Below the pieces are notes generated by a model. That model was not told the DNA's origin, did not search any database, and worked only from the letters and a program-made list of their open reading frames with translations. Shown here piece by piece: positions 45,289-54,577 of a DNA stretch of 64,000 nucleotides. The translations under genes and the position numbers were made by a program. Within the stretch, counting starts at the first letter, position 1. Every line of letters starts with the position of its first letter. Origin of the DNA: PXAP01 sp964520585 (GTDB lineage: Bacteria > Bacteroidota > Bacteroidia > Bacteroidales > PUMT01). The stretch is from NCBI GenBank assembly GCA_964520585.1, contig CAZFOO010000007.1, positions 8,891-72,890 on the forward strand. The letters are read 5' to 3'.

Positions 45289-47424
45289 ATGTTTAATATA
45301 TTAGAGAAAACAATAGATCTTGGTGATGGACGGTCCATCACACTGGAAACCGGCAGACTGGCGAGACAGGCTGACGGTGCCGTATTAGTTAAAATGGGAA
45401 GAACAATGTTGCTGGCAACTGTTGTCTCGGCTAAAGAAGCCAGGGAGAATGTTGATTTTATGCCCTTGTCAGTTGAGTATAAAGAGAAGTTTGCTTCAAT
45501 AGGACGTATTCCCGGGGGGTTCATGAAGAGAGAGGCCAGACCGGGTGATAATGAGATTCTGATCAGCAGACTTGTTGACCGTGTCTTGCGTCCTTTATTT
45601 CCGGCAGATTATCATGCCGAAACTTTTGTTACTATCGACCTTATTTCCGCCGATAAGGATATCATGCCTGATTCACTGGCGGGACTTGCCGCATCTGCCG
45701 CCCTTGCAGTATCAGATGTTCCTTTTAACGGTCCGATATCTGAGGTACGGGTTGCCCGGATTGACGGAGAATTTAAGATCAACCCTACATTTACGGAGGT
45801 TGAAAAAGCTGATATTGACCTGATGGTTGGTGCAACTGTGGACAATATCCTTATGGTGGAAGGTGAAATGAAAGAAGTTTCAGAAGATGAGATGCTTGAG
45901 GCTATGAAGCTTGCTCATGAAGCCATTAAAGAGCAGTGCAGGATACAATTGGAATTAATGGAAATGACTGGCATTACCCAGAAGAGAGAATACTCTCACG
46001 AGGTTAATGATGAAGAACTCCGTGAGCAGATTCGCGAGGTAACTTATGATAAATGCTATGATGCGGCTAAAAATTTCAGGGCTAAACATGAGCGTTCCGA
46101 AGCGTTTAATAAGATCAAAGATGATTTTATAGAATCCCTGCCTGAAGATACTGAACCCGACACTGCATTGATAGGACGTTATTTCCACGATGTTCAAAAG
46201 GATGCGGTAAGGAACATGATCCTTGACGAGAGCATAAGGCTGGACGGAAGAAAAACAGATGAGATACGTCCTATAGTCTGCGAAATTGATTTTCTGCCGG
46301 CTGCGCATGGATCTGCACTGTTTACCAGGGGAGAAACCCAATCTCTGACTACCGTTACACTTGGCACCAAGCTTGACGAGAAAATGATTGACGAGGTGTT
46401 AAGAAAGGGCAAAGATAAATTTGTCCTGCATTACAATTTCCCTCCATATTCCACTGGTGATGCAAGACCTACTCGGGGTCTTTCAAGAAGGGAGGTAGGT
46501 CACGGGAATCTCGCCCACAGGGCTCTGAAAGGGATGGTTCCCGGTGATGAGGAGAATCCTTACGCAATAAGGATAGTTTCTGACATACTCGAATCTAACG
46601 GCTCATCTTCCATGGCAACCGTCTGTGCAGGATCTCTTGCCTTAATGGATGCCGGGATTAAAATGAAAAAGCTTGTTTCGGGCATAGCAATGGGATTGAT
46701 CACCGATACCGGATCAGGAAAATATGCTATCCTATCTGACATCCTTGGCGATGAAGATCATCTGGGAGATATGGATTTTAAAGTAGCAGGAACCAAAGAT
46801 GGTATTACTGCCACTCAAATGGATATAAAGGTAGAAGGACTCTCATATGAGATACTGGCACGTGCTCTTGAACAGGCCCGGGCCGGGAGGATGCATATCC
46901 TCGGTAAAATGACCGATACTATCTCAGAGCCCCGCACTGATCTTAAACCTCATGCTCCGCGTATTGAGCAGATCAGGATACCCAAAGATATGATAGGTGC
47001 AATTATCGGACCAGGTGGAAAAATCATACAGGACATACAGGCCAAATCCAATGCTACTATAGTAGTTGAAGAAGTAGGTAATTTTGGCCATGTTGATGTG
47101 TTTGCCGATAATAAAGAATCCATAGAGATCGCAATGAATATGATCAAGGGTATTATAGCCGTACCTGAAGTGGGCGAAGTATATAAAGGTAAGATTAAAT
47201 CAATTGTCCCCTTCGGCGCTTTTGTGGAAATAATTCCCGGAAAGGAGGGACTTCTTCATATTTCTGAAATTGACTGGAAAAGAACCAATGCAGTTGAAGA
47301 TGTGCTTAAAGAAGGAGAGGAAGTAGAAGTTAAGCTGATCGATTATGACAGCAAGACCGGCAAACTCAAACTTTCTCGTAAAGCCCTGCTTCCCAGACCG
47401 GAAAGACAATCAGACAGCAATTAA
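45289..47424 (+). CDS. pnp: Polyribonucleotide nucleotidyltransferase (PNPase)
   Basis: 711 residues. 3'-5' phosphorolytic exonuclease of mRNA decay. In order: RNase PH domain 1 (about 10-140), helical linker (about 145-240), RNase PH domain 2 (about 300-530; FPPYSTGDARPTRGLSRREVGHG and the metal-site DILGDEDHLGDMDFKVAG), KH domain (about 555-615; IGAIIGPGGKIIQDIQ) and S1 domain (about 620-700; YKGKIKSIVPFGAFVEI). Its 5' region lies just after the rpsO terminator, and no separate consensus promoter is clear. Confidence 0.98.
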   Translation: MFNILEKTIDLGDGRSITLETGRLARQADGAVLVKMGRTMLLATVVSAKEARENVDFMPLSVEYKEKFASIGRIPGGFMKREARPGDNEILISRLVDRVLRPLFPADYHAETFVTIDLISADKDIMPDSLAGLAASAALAVSDVPFNGPISEVRVARIDGEFKINPTFTEVEKADIDLMVGATVDNILMVEGEMKEVSEDEMLEAMKLAHEAIKEQCRIQLELMEMTGITQKREYSHEVNDEELREQIREVTYDKCYDAAKNFRAKHERSEAFNKIKDDFIESLPEDTEPDTALIGRYFHDVQKDAVRNMILDESIRLDGRKTDEIRPIVCEIDFLPAAHGSALFTRGETQSLTTVTLGTKLDEKMIDEVLRKGKDKFVLHYNFPPYSTGDARPTRGLSRREVGHGNLAHRALKGMVPGDEENPYAIRIVSDILESNGSSSMATVCAGSLALMDAGIKMKKLVSGIAMGLITDTGSGKYAILSDILGDEDHLGDMDFKVAGTKDGITATQMDIKVEGLSYEILARALEQARAGRMHILGKMTDTISEPRTDLKPHAPRIEQIRIPKDMIGAIIGPGGKIIQDIQAKSNATIVVEEVGNFGHVDVFADNKESIEIAMNMIKGIIAVPEVGEVYKGKIKSIVPFGAFVEIIPGKEGLLHISEIDWKRTNAVEDVLKEGEEVEVKLIDYDSKTGKLKLSRKALLPRPERQSDSN

Positions 47425-47458
47425 AAGATTAATATTTTTAAAGCTCTGGATTTCTGCA

Positions 47459-47484
47459 GCCTGACCGGTATTTCCCGGTCAGGC
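47459..47484 (+). terminator. Hairpin after pnp
   Basis: A perfect 10-bp stem GCCTGACCGG/CCGGTCAGGC with a 6-base loop, 35 bp after the stop. The T tract is weak, so termination may be partial. Confidence 0.7.
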
Positions 47485-47612
47485 TCTGTTTACAGGGATC
47501 TCAAGATGTGCATACAGCAGATCGTGGAAAGAATATTTATCTGTACATCTTCTAATTATAGTCCGTTACCTTAGAATATCTCAGGAAAATCCAGAATTCA
47601 TATTTTGATTAT

Positions 47613-47756
47613 ATGAGGCAGCAGGAAGGGATAAGCTTCTTGATAATTGAAACCGGGGATAAAGATTTTGTGTCTCAAAAAGAGGATTTTGAGTTTATTG
47701 CAAACCTGGTTTTTGACAAAAAATATCCTTTGGGGATAAATGGTATTATTTTATAA
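47613..47756 (+). CDS. Possible 47-residue small protein or gene remnant
   Basis: ATG to TAA without interruption. The composition is balanced (hydrophobic runs such as SFLIIE and FEFIANLVF, then a charged stretch), unlike the AT-rich spacer around it. No ribosome-binding site or promoter motif is clear. It could be the tail of a deleted gene. Low confidence. Confidence 0.25.
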   Translation: MRQQEGISFLIIETGDKDFVSQKEDFEFIANLVFDKKYPLGINGIIL

Positions 47757-47967
47757 ATATTTTTTTTAAATTTAGCTTTAAATATTAAGGATTATTGCGA
47801 AAATATAGTAAGTTTGTATCTGTTTGAGACAACAAGAAGTATTCTATCTGAAATACTATTCTTTAAATACAGATATTTAAATCCAAATAACACGATTAAT
47901 TAAAATTTTAACATCCTGATTAAGTTTTCTAAATGTCAGTAAATTAATATATAACCCTTGACCTAAT

Positions 47968-47975
47968 AGATTTGT
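47968..47975 (+). promoter_or_regulatory. Putative -7 element for the lipoprotein gene
   Basis: TAGATTTG matches TANNTTTG and is 22 bp upstream of the ATG at 47998. No -33 TTTG at the normal distance. Confidence 0.45.
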
Positions 47976-47997
47976 GTAATTAAATAAAAATTGAATT

Positions 47998-49707
47998 ATG
48001 AAGAAGACTCGTTTTAACCTAACATTATTTGTTCTGGCAATTGTTTTGCTCAGCAGCTGCGGTGGCCTGAATAAGATGAGAAACAATGCCGACCAGGTAA
48101 ATTATGATGTTACTCCGGAAGTCCTTGAAGCCCACGGCGGAGAGGTGGATGTAACCATCAGGGGAACATTCCCTTCAAGATATTTTCACAGGAATGCTAC
48201 TATGGAGATTACTCCCGTGATCACATATGAAGGCGGTGAAACTGAGTTAAGCAGTATTACCGTGCAGGGTGAAAACGTCCGCGACAATTACGAGGTTATT
48301 CCTCAGGATGGTGGTAGTTTTACTTATTCAGGCAGTGTTCCATTTACTGAAGATATGCGCATTGCCGATTTAGTTTTAAGAATAACAGCCGAGATGGGAA
48401 ATAATGAGGCTGAATTTGATCCCCGCAAGGTTGCGGACGGAACTATTGCAACCTCAACACTGGTCGTTAATGATCCCGATCCGGTTATTGTTGGTGACAA
48501 ATTTGAGAGAATAGTTCCCGAAACCAAGGAATCGGCTATATTTTATGTAATAAACCGTGCTGAAGTACGACAGAGCGAGCTTGAGTCGGAACGTCTGGCT
48601 GAATTCAGGGAGTATCTTGAGAATGCTGTTGCTGACGAACGTATCGAGCTGAAGAGCACAGGCATCAATGCATATGCTTCTCCTGACGGACCAATAGATT
48701 TTAATGAAAGGCTTTCAGAGCAACGGAAACAATCATCCGACAGGGTATTTGACGGGGAACTGGATAATGTTGGCATTGAAAGAAGAGGTGATTTCTATAA
48801 TACCAGGGCACTTGGTGAGGACTGGGAAGGTTTCAGAGAGCTGATGGAAGAATCGAATATAGAGGACAAAGAACTTATATTGCGTGTTTTGTCAATGTAC
48901 TCAGATCCCGTTGTTCGCGAGAGGGAGATAAGAAATCTTTCAGCGGTATTCGAGGAGATTGAGGACGAAGTCCTGCCTCGCCTGCGCCGTTCGGAAATGA
49001 CAATTAACGTTGAGAAAATAGGTTATTCGGATGCAGAACTCAGGCAGATATTCAACCAGGATCCTTCAAGGCTGAATCTTGAGGAGATGCTTTATACTGC
49101 CACCTTGTTTGAAGATCTCAGCACTAAATACCAGATCTATGACCGTGCTTCCCAAAGGTTCCCTAATTGTTTCAGGGCTCATAACAGTAAAGGAGCAGTC
49201 TTACTTGAACTTGATAATGTAGCTGCCGCTAAGGATGCTTTCCTGGAGGCACAGGAGCTTATGAACAATGACGTAATTAAGAATAATCTTGGTGCCGTTG
49301 CTTTGAGAGAAGGTAATATTGAAGAGGCTGAGGAATATTTTGCTTCTGTCAGTTCACCAACAAGTGAAACCAATTATAATCGTGGCATCGTGGCTTTAAA
49401 GAAAGGTGATTATGCTGCTGCTTCCGGACATTTTGGTAATATGGCAGTTGTTAACAATGCCCTTGTTGAGATGTTGCAGGATAATAATGACGATGCGCTC
49501 AGAATACTTAACAATATCGAGCAGCCCGGAGCCAAGACTCACTACCTCATGGCTATAATCGGTGCAAGAAGGCAGGATAACAACATTGATTATGATAATG
49601 TGAGGAATGAGTTAGATGTGGATGCCGGACTTAAGGAATATGCCAGTACAGATATGGAATTTGGACGTTATTTCGAAGATGAAACTTTTACGTCCATTGT
49701 GAATTAA
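47998..49707 (+). CDS. Envelope lipoprotein with OmpA-like middle region and TPR repeats
   Basis: 569 residues. Lipoprotein signal with lipobox LLSSC (Cys about 21) followed by GG. An N-terminal beta-rich part (about 30-165) starts VNYDVTPEVLEAHGGEVDV. The middle (about 180-340) resembles an OmpA/Pal domain (IFYVINRAEVRQSEL, then NAYASPDGPIDFNERLSEQRKQSS, as in the NxxLSxxRA motif). TPR-like repeats fill about 385-520 (AHNSKGAVLLELDNVAAAKDAF, NNLGAVALREGNIEEAEEYF). Probably anchored in the outer membrane and contacting peptidoglycan. Function not known. A strong terminator follows. Confidence 0.8.
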   Translation: MKKTRFNLTLFVLAIVLLSSCGGLNKMRNNADQVNYDVTPEVLEAHGGEVDVTIRGTFPSRYFHRNATMEITPVITYEGGETELSSITVQGENVRDNYEVIPQDGGSFTYSGSVPFTEDMRIADLVLRITAEMGNNEAEFDPRKVADGTIATSTLVVNDPDPVIVGDKFERIVPETKESAIFYVINRAEVRQSELESERLAEFREYLENAVADERIELKSTGINAYASPDGPIDFNERLSEQRKQSSDRVFDGELDNVGIERRGDFYNTRALGEDWEGFRELMEESNIEDKELILRVLSMYSDPVVREREIRNLSAVFEEIEDEVLPRLRRSEMTINVEKIGYSDAELRQIFNQDPSRLNLEEMLYTATLFEDLSTKYQIYDRASQRFPNCFRAHNSKGAVLLELDNVAAAKDAFLEAQELMNNDVIKNNLGAVALREGNIEEAEEYFASVSSPTSETNYNRGIVALKKGDYAAASGHFGNMAVVNNALVEMLQDNNDDALRILNNIEQPGAKTHYLMAIIGARRQDNNIDYDNVRNELDVDAGLKEYASTDMEFGRYFEDETFTSIVN

Positions 49708-49726
49708 TCTGAACTAAAGTAATTAT

Positions 49727-49759
49727 AAAAAGGCTGCCGGTACCCGGCGGCCTTTTTTT
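49727..49759 (+). terminator. Strong terminator after the lipoprotein gene, possibly bidirectional
   Basis: A 14-bp stem AAAAAGGCTGCCGG/CCGGCGGCCTTTTT (one G-T pair), loop TAC, then a T run. The left arm's A run gives a T run on the other strand, so it could also stop the converging TrmH-family gene. Confidence 0.9.
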
Positions 49760-49871
49760 ATCAAAATAATAATGTAATATATAATATATTAATTCCGGAC
49801 AATCAGAATTTTTCCCAGGTGATCATGTACCGTTTACATGATGCAGTTTTTCGCTACAAAGTTAATTATTC

Positions 49872-50417
49872 TTATTCGCGGGTCTGCAAGATTTTATTGT
49901 AAAAATCCCACAGTACAATACCTGCACTTACAGCTAAATTGAATGAATGCTTTGTGCCAAATTGAGGTATCTCCACACATTCATCACTTATATCTATTAT
50001 CTCCTGAATTACCCCTTTTACCTCATTGCCGAATACCATTGCGTAACCGGTGTTTCTTTCAGGGGAAAAGCTGACAAGGGAAATACTTGCAGTTGTTTGC
50101 TCAAGGGAAATTATTCTGTAATTTTTATCCTTTACTTCTCCGATTGCTTCGAGGGTTGTGGGAAAGTGCTTCCAATCGACAGATTCAGTTGCCCCAAGTG
50201 CTGTTTTATGTATATCCTTATGAGGAGGGGTAGCTGTAAAGCCGCAAAGATATATTGACTCTACCAGAAAGGCATCGGCTGTCCGGAATACAGAACCTAT
50301 ATTGTTGAGACTCCTTACATTATCAAGTATTATAATAACCGGCATTTTGTCAGCTTGTTTATATCCGGTTACCGTCTTTCTTTTCAGTTCGTCAGTGGCA
50401 AGTTTTCTCCTTGACAT
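49872..50417 (-). CDS. TrmH/SpoU family RNA 2'-O-methyltransferase
   Basis: 181 residues, a SPOUT-class enzyme. The three SpoU motifs are present: NIGSVFRTADAF (about 38-49), VFGNEVKGV (about 127-135) and IPQFGTKHSFNLAVSAGIVLWD (about 148-169, with the catalytic Asn and the knot). It methylates a ribose in tRNA or rRNA; which position cannot be told. Single gene on the minus strand between two plus-strand genes. Confidence 0.92.
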   Translation of the reverse strand: MSRRKLATDELKRKTVTGYKQADKMPVIIILDNVRSLNNIGSVFRTADAFLVESIYLCGFTATPPHKDIHKTALGATESVDWKHFPTTLEAIGEVKDKNYRIISLEQTTASISLVSFSPERNTGYAMVFGNEVKGVIQEIIDISDECVEIPQFGTKHSFNLAVSAGIVLWDFYNKILQTRE

Positions 50418-50469
50418 ATTTGAATTAACGATTTGTTCTGGAAGGGATAATTAATTTGAAAAAAATGAA

Positions 50470-50477
50470 TATTTTTG
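50470..50477 (+). promoter_or_regulatory. Putative -7 element for sucC
   Basis: TATTTTTG, 38 bp before the ATG at 50516. No TTTG at the -33 spacing. Confidence 0.4.
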
Positions 50478-50515
50478 GGATGTAAATATAAAGCTAATAA
50501 TATAATCTATGGCAT

Positions 50516-51706
50516 ATGAACCTACATGAATATCAGGGAAAATTTATTCTGAATCAATATGAAGTATCCATTCCGGAGGGTGCTGTTGTCGAATCGCCCG
50601 AGGCGGCCATTGATGCCGCCAAAGAAATTCAAACTAAGACGGGAGCGGACAGTTGGGCTGTAAAAGCTCAGATACATGCAGGTGGCCGGGGGAAAGGCGG
50701 AGGAGTTAAAATTGCAAAATCGCTTGATGAAGTTGGCAAATATGCAGCAGATATAATTGGTATGAACCTTGTAACACACCAGACAGGCCCCCGGGGAAAA
50801 CTTGTTCAGAAAATTCTCGTGGAACAGGGGATCTTTTATCCCGGAGAGAGTGAGGTGGCTGAATTTTATATGAGTGTTCTGCTGGACAGGCAAAGCGGAC
50901 GAAATATCATAATGTACTCTACTGAAGGCGGTATGGATATTGAAACAGTTGCCGAAAAAACTCCTCATCTGATCTTCAGGGAAGAAATTGACCCTTCCGT
51001 TGGATTGCAGCCTTTTCAGGCAAGAAAGATAGCTTTTAATCTCGGACTAACAGGAAAAGCATTCAAGGAGATGACAAGATTTGTGAGTGCCCTGTATCGT
51101 TCCTATGAGAAATCAGATGCTTCTCTTTTTGAGATAAACCCCGTTTTTAAAACCTCTGATAATCTTATCCTGGCGGCAGATGCCAAGGTAGTGCTTGATG
51201 ATAATGCACTCTACCGCCATCCTGATTATGCTGAGATGCGCGATATTTCAGAGGAAGATCCATCAGAGGTTGAAGCCGGTAAGTATGATCTTAATTTTGT
51301 GAAACTTGACGGTAACGTTGGATGTATGGTCAACGGAGCCGGCCTCGCCATGGCTACTATGGATATCATTAAGCTTTCCGGCGGCGATCCTGCAAATTTT
51401 CTTGATGTTGGTGGTACTGCAAATGCCACAACAGTAGAGGCAGGGTTTCGCATTATATTGCAGGATCCCAATGTGAAAGCCATTCTGATTAATATATTCG
51501 GAGGAATTGTGAGGTGTGACAGGGTTGCAAAGGGTATAGTTGATGCTTATACGAGTATCGGCAACATCCAGGTGCCCGTTATTGTCAGGCTTCAGGGAAC
51601 AAATGCCAAAGAAGCCAAGCAGCTGATTGACGATTCAGGATTGAAGGTGTATTCTGCCATCACATTGCAGGAAGCAGCTGACATGGTAAAGAAAGCATTC
51701 AGATAA
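50516..51706 (+). CDS. sucC: Succinyl-CoA ligase [ADP-forming] beta subunit
   Basis: 396 residues. With SucD it interconverts succinyl-CoA and succinate in the TCA cycle, making ATP or GTP. ATP-grasp opening MNLHEYQGKFIL, VKAQIHAGGRGKGGG (about 47-61), LFEINPV (metal-site Glu/Asn) and the C-terminal LDVGGTANA and INIFGGIVRCD phosphate and CoA regions are all present. sucD is not adjacent: the next gene is arginine deiminase on the opposite strand, 8 bp away. Confidence 0.96.
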   Translation: MNLHEYQGKFILNQYEVSIPEGAVVESPEAAIDAAKEIQTKTGADSWAVKAQIHAGGRGKGGGVKIAKSLDEVGKYAADIIGMNLVTHQTGPRGKLVQKILVEQGIFYPGESEVAEFYMSVLLDRQSGRNIIMYSTEGGMDIETVAEKTPHLIFREEIDPSVGLQPFQARKIAFNLGLTGKAFKEMTRFVSALYRSYEKSDASLFEINPVFKTSDNLILAADAKVVLDDNALYRHPDYAEMRDISEEDPSEVEAGKYDLNFVKLDGNVGCMVNGAGLAMATMDIIKLSGGDPANFLDVGGTANATTVEAGFRIILQDPNVKAILINIFGGIVRCDRVAKGIVDAYTSIGNIQVPVIVRLQGTNAKEAKQLIDDSGLKVYSAITLQEAADMVKKAFR

Positions 51707-51714
51707 ATTTGCTG

Positions 51715-52971
51715 TTACCAGTTTACTGCTTTTCTCCTGACAGGCATAGTCATACATCTTGCACCACCACCCCCCCGGGGAAGCTCTGAACCCTCAAGAG
51801 AAATCACCAGCTTTTTATACTGATCCGGATCGATCTTCCCTGTAATGATATCTTTTGCGCTAAAAATCTCGAATCCATTATTATTCATCTCTTCAAGTGT
51901 ATAGGTATTTCTTGCATAGCCAATTACCTTCCCAGGCGCAACTGCAAAGAAGTTGGCACCGCTATGCCATTGCTCCCTTTCCTGCACCCAAATATCCGAT
52001 CTGCCACCGCAATAAACTGGCTTCAGATCCATCCCCAGTTTTTTCAGGGCTTCCGGGATATTTCGCTCCTCCCTGATTGAAATGACTTTTCCTTTATTTA
52101 TGGTTATGTGTACCGTCTGGTATTTACTTGTTTTATAAATGACCGGTTCATAAACCATGCAGGAATCCCTGTCAAGAAGTGTGAATATCATATCGAGGTG
52201 GATAAATGATTCAGGATTTCTGGGTAATTCCTGGACTATTATATGTTTCTCCCCATCATGCCGGTCTTTCAGGATCTCAAGAATAAAATCAATACCCTGC
52301 GAACTTGTGCGGGCTCCGTTACCGATGATCATTATATCATCGCGGGCAATTAACACATCTCCTCCTTCTATTGTTGAAGAGGAGGCACTTCCGGTGGTAC
52401 TGTAAGACCGGGTATTAAAAATACCACTGAAGTCCATTATAGCCTCCATTATTATAGATTCCCTCTCCCTTACATTGTTTGCCATTTTACCTATCAACAC
52501 AGAATCAAAAAAAGGTATGATGGCATCTCTGGTGAAGAAAAAATTGTGCAGTGGTGGAAGTGCATATCGTTCTTTACTCAGAAATCTTGTCAGAGTGTTT
52601 TTTTCCATAACTACTCCTTCTATCAGCAGCTCCGCCAATTCCTCCCTTGATTTTTCCAACAGATAATCACGGATATCACAAATATCTCCTTTGCCACAGA
52701 TCCTGTCCAGAAGATTTTCTTTTACCCTGCTGTTGTTTAGTGTCTCTATAAGGAGGTCTTTGACATTGTGGACTTTCGCAAACTTTTCCAAAATTGCTTC
52801 CAGCCGGGAATATTCTTTTTGGGCAACTGACAGGTTCAGTATATCACTGTATAAAGCCCGCTCGGCATTCACCGGGGTCATGTTCTCAACTTCCGGTCCG
52901 GGCCGGTGGATAATAACTGATTCAAGCTCACCAATTTCAGAACTTATATTGGTCTCTGTTTTTTCATTCAT
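51715..52971 (-). CDS. arcA: Arginine deiminase
   Basis: About 418 residues from the ATG at 52971. Converts arginine to citrulline and ammonia. All guanidino-modifying motifs are seen: FTRDAI, EGGDVLI, FIHLDMIFT (catalytic His) and the C-terminal GGGGARCMTMPVRR with the nucleophilic Cys. No arcB or arcC lies nearby, so the classic ATP-yielding pathway is not encoded here. The frame continues 17 codons upstream to 53022, but a -7 element at 53008-53015 puts that inside the promoter. Confidence 0.95.
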   Translation of the reverse strand: MNEKTETNISSEIGELESVIIHRPGPEVENMTPVNAERALYSDILNLSVAQKEYSRLEAILEKFAKVHNVKDLLIETLNNSRVKENLLDRICGKGDICDIRDYLLEKSREELAELLIEGVVMEKNTLTRFLSKERYALPPLHNFFFTRDAIIPFFDSVLIGKMANNVRERESIIMEAIMDFSGIFNTRSYSTTGSASSSTIEGGDVLIARDDIMIIGNGARTSSQGIDFILEILKDRHDGEKHIIVQELPRNPESFIHLDMIFTLLDRDSCMVYEPVIYKTSKYQTVHITINKGKVISIREERNIPEALKKLGMDLKPVYCGGRSDIWVQEREQWHSGANFFAVAPGKVIGYARNTYTLEEMNNNGFEIFSAKDIITGKIDPDQYKKLVISLEGSELPRGGGGARCMTMPVRRKAVNW

Positions 52972-53007
52972 ATTGTGTAACTGGTTTTGATTATTTCCGA
53001 AAGTCTG

Positions 53008-53015
53008 CAAATATA
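53008..53015 (-). promoter_or_regulatory. Putative -7 element for arcA
   Basis: Minus-strand TATATTTG, 36 bp before the ATG at 52971. It favours that start over the in-frame codon at 53022. Confidence 0.45.
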
Positions 53016-53129
53016 AAACCAATTTATTTATTATACGTAAGTAAAGTAAGATAGCAGTTTCGAAGCAATAAAAATAATTTCTTTGCAGTTATTTTACAAT
53101 TAAGCAATTTTGCAATCGTTTGTAATAAT

Positions 53130-53738
53130 ATGAGCAGAATATTTACATGCACAGTTGTTTTGTTTTTGTTAATGCAGGTTGCACATACACAGGAGCGTCC
53201 TGATGATTCCCTGACCATTGAGGATATTATTATACTTAATCAAATGTTCAGGGACGGGGATACCCTTTTACATGCAACTATTGAAGAGGTTTACGTTTAT
53301 CCTGTTCCGCAGTTTTCCAACAGAAGAGATCTTAGAAGATACAGGCGCCTTGTATATAATCTTAAGATTGTCTATCCTTATGCTATACTAGCGGCGGACA
53401 AGCTTGATGAGTTGAACGAGGTTTTTGTTGAACTGGAAACTGAAAGGGAGCGGAAAAGGTTTGTAAAGCAGGTCGAAAGTGAACTTAAGGAAGAATTTGA
53501 AGGAGAATTAAAATCCCTTACCATCACCCAGGGAAGGTTGCTCATAAAATTAATTGACCGCGAGACCGGAAATACCTCCTATGAACTTGTGCGGGAACTC
53601 AGGGGTTCTTTTTCTGCCTTCTTCTGGCAGGCAATAGCCAGACTTTTCGGCTCAAATCTTAAGGCCGAGTTTGATGCTGAAGGTGAAGATAAGTTAATTG
53701 ACCAGATAGTTCATCTTATTGAAAATGGACAAATATGA
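53130..53738 (+). CDS. DUF4294 exported protein
   Basis: 202 residues with a signal peptide (1-20, ending VAHTQ). The rest matches DUF4294, a Bacteroidota family: ATIEEVYVYPVP near the N terminus, RRYRRLVYNLKIVYPYAILA, and a basic-acidic helical middle (ETERERKRFVKQVESELKEEF) ending in the QGRLLIKLIDRETG segment. Function unknown, probably periplasmic. Single gene, divergent from arcA. Confidence 0.85.
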   Translation: MSRIFTCTVVLFLLMQVAHTQERPDDSLTIEDIIILNQMFRDGDTLLHATIEEVYVYPVPQFSNRRDLRRYRRLVYNLKIVYPYAILAADKLDELNEVFVELETERERKRFVKQVESELKEEFEGELKSLTITQGRLLIKLIDRETGNTSYELVRELRGSFSAFFWQAIARLFGSNLKAEFDAEGEDKLIDQIVHLIENGQI

Positions 53739-53789
53739 CCCGGATAACCAGTTGATTCAATTAAACGGTTATATTTTCTCCCGTTGTAA

Positions 53790-54446
53790 TCAGTCGAGTT
53801 TTAATATTTCTTTTACCACTGCCTCTGCTCCTTCAGCTATTTGCAGAATATTCGCATCCAGCATATAGCAGGGAGTGGTAACAAGCTTGTATTTTTTATC
53901 CACCACTACTTCACCATGCCCGGTTTTCCTGTGAGTTGCTCCCATAGTTTCGAGGACTTTTAAGGTATCTTCATCTTGTCCTATGGTCAGTTCGGGCTTA
54001 TCCAGGATCCTTGCCATTAATGCCGGTGCGATGCAAAGTGCTCCGACTGGTTTTTTCTGCTCAACCATATCCTTAATTGCTTTTACCACCTGTGGATCAA
54101 CACTGCTTTCTGCCCCTCTAAAAGCGAAGTCAGATAAATTTTTAGCCGCTCCGAACCCCCCGGGGAATATTATCGCATCGAAATTATCCGCTCTGAATCC
54201 GGAAAGCGGTTTAATTTGCCCCCTTGCAATGCGTGCAGATTCAATCAATACGTTTCTGGTTTCTTTCATCTCTTCACCCGTGAGATGATTAATTACATGA
54301 TGCTGGGTAATATCAGGGGCAAATATTTCATATTCACCCTCATTTTTCATGATGGCATAAAGAGTCATAGTTGCTTCATGTATCTCGCTACCGTCAAAAA
54401 CTCCGCAACCGGACAATACTACTGCAAATTTTTTCTTTGTTCCCAT
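53790..54446 (-). CDS. elbB: Isoprenoid biosynthesis glyoxalase ElbB (DJ-1/PfpI family)
   Basis: 218 residues. Matches ElbB: SGCGVFDGSEIHEA at the start, IIFPGGFGAAKNLSDFA (about 90-106) and the nucleophile-elbow Cys in GALCIAPALMA (about 135-145). E. coli ElbB has weak glyoxalase activity and was linked to isoprenoid supply; the physiological substrate is unclear. Single gene, convergent with the DUF4294 gene. Confidence 0.92.
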   Translation of the reverse strand: MGTKKKFAVVLSGCGVFDGSEIHEATMTLYAIMKNEGEYEIFAPDITQHHVINHLTGEEMKETRNVLIESARIARGQIKPLSGFRADNFDAIIFPGGFGAAKNLSDFAFRGAESSVDPQVVKAIKDMVEQKKPVGALCIAPALMARILDKPELTIGQDEDTLKVLETMGATHRKTGHGEVVVDKKYKLVTTPCYMLDANILQIAEGAEAVVKEILKLD

Positions 54447-54577
54447 ATTGTTTATTTTAATAGTTAAAACACAATTTATTGAGCCGGGGCTAAAAACAGA
54501 TGTAATTTAAATCTTTTCAGGGAAAATCGTATACATGCGGATGAAAAAGATGGCTCTTTTTAAATGCAATAAATCAA

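Larger units (their letters stand above)
47425..47997. other. 573-bp intergenic region with one small open frame
   Basis: After the pnp hairpin there is a 47-codon open frame (47613-47756) whose reading, including SFLIIETGDKDFVSQKEDF, looks protein-like but matches nothing I recognise. The last 200 bp are AT-rich and hold a -7 element for the lipoprotein gene. Confidence 0.5.

Noticed and set aside
52972..53022. Extended N terminus of arginine deiminase from 53022
   Set aside because: A -7 box lies inside the extension and the usual family start is the ATG at 52971.
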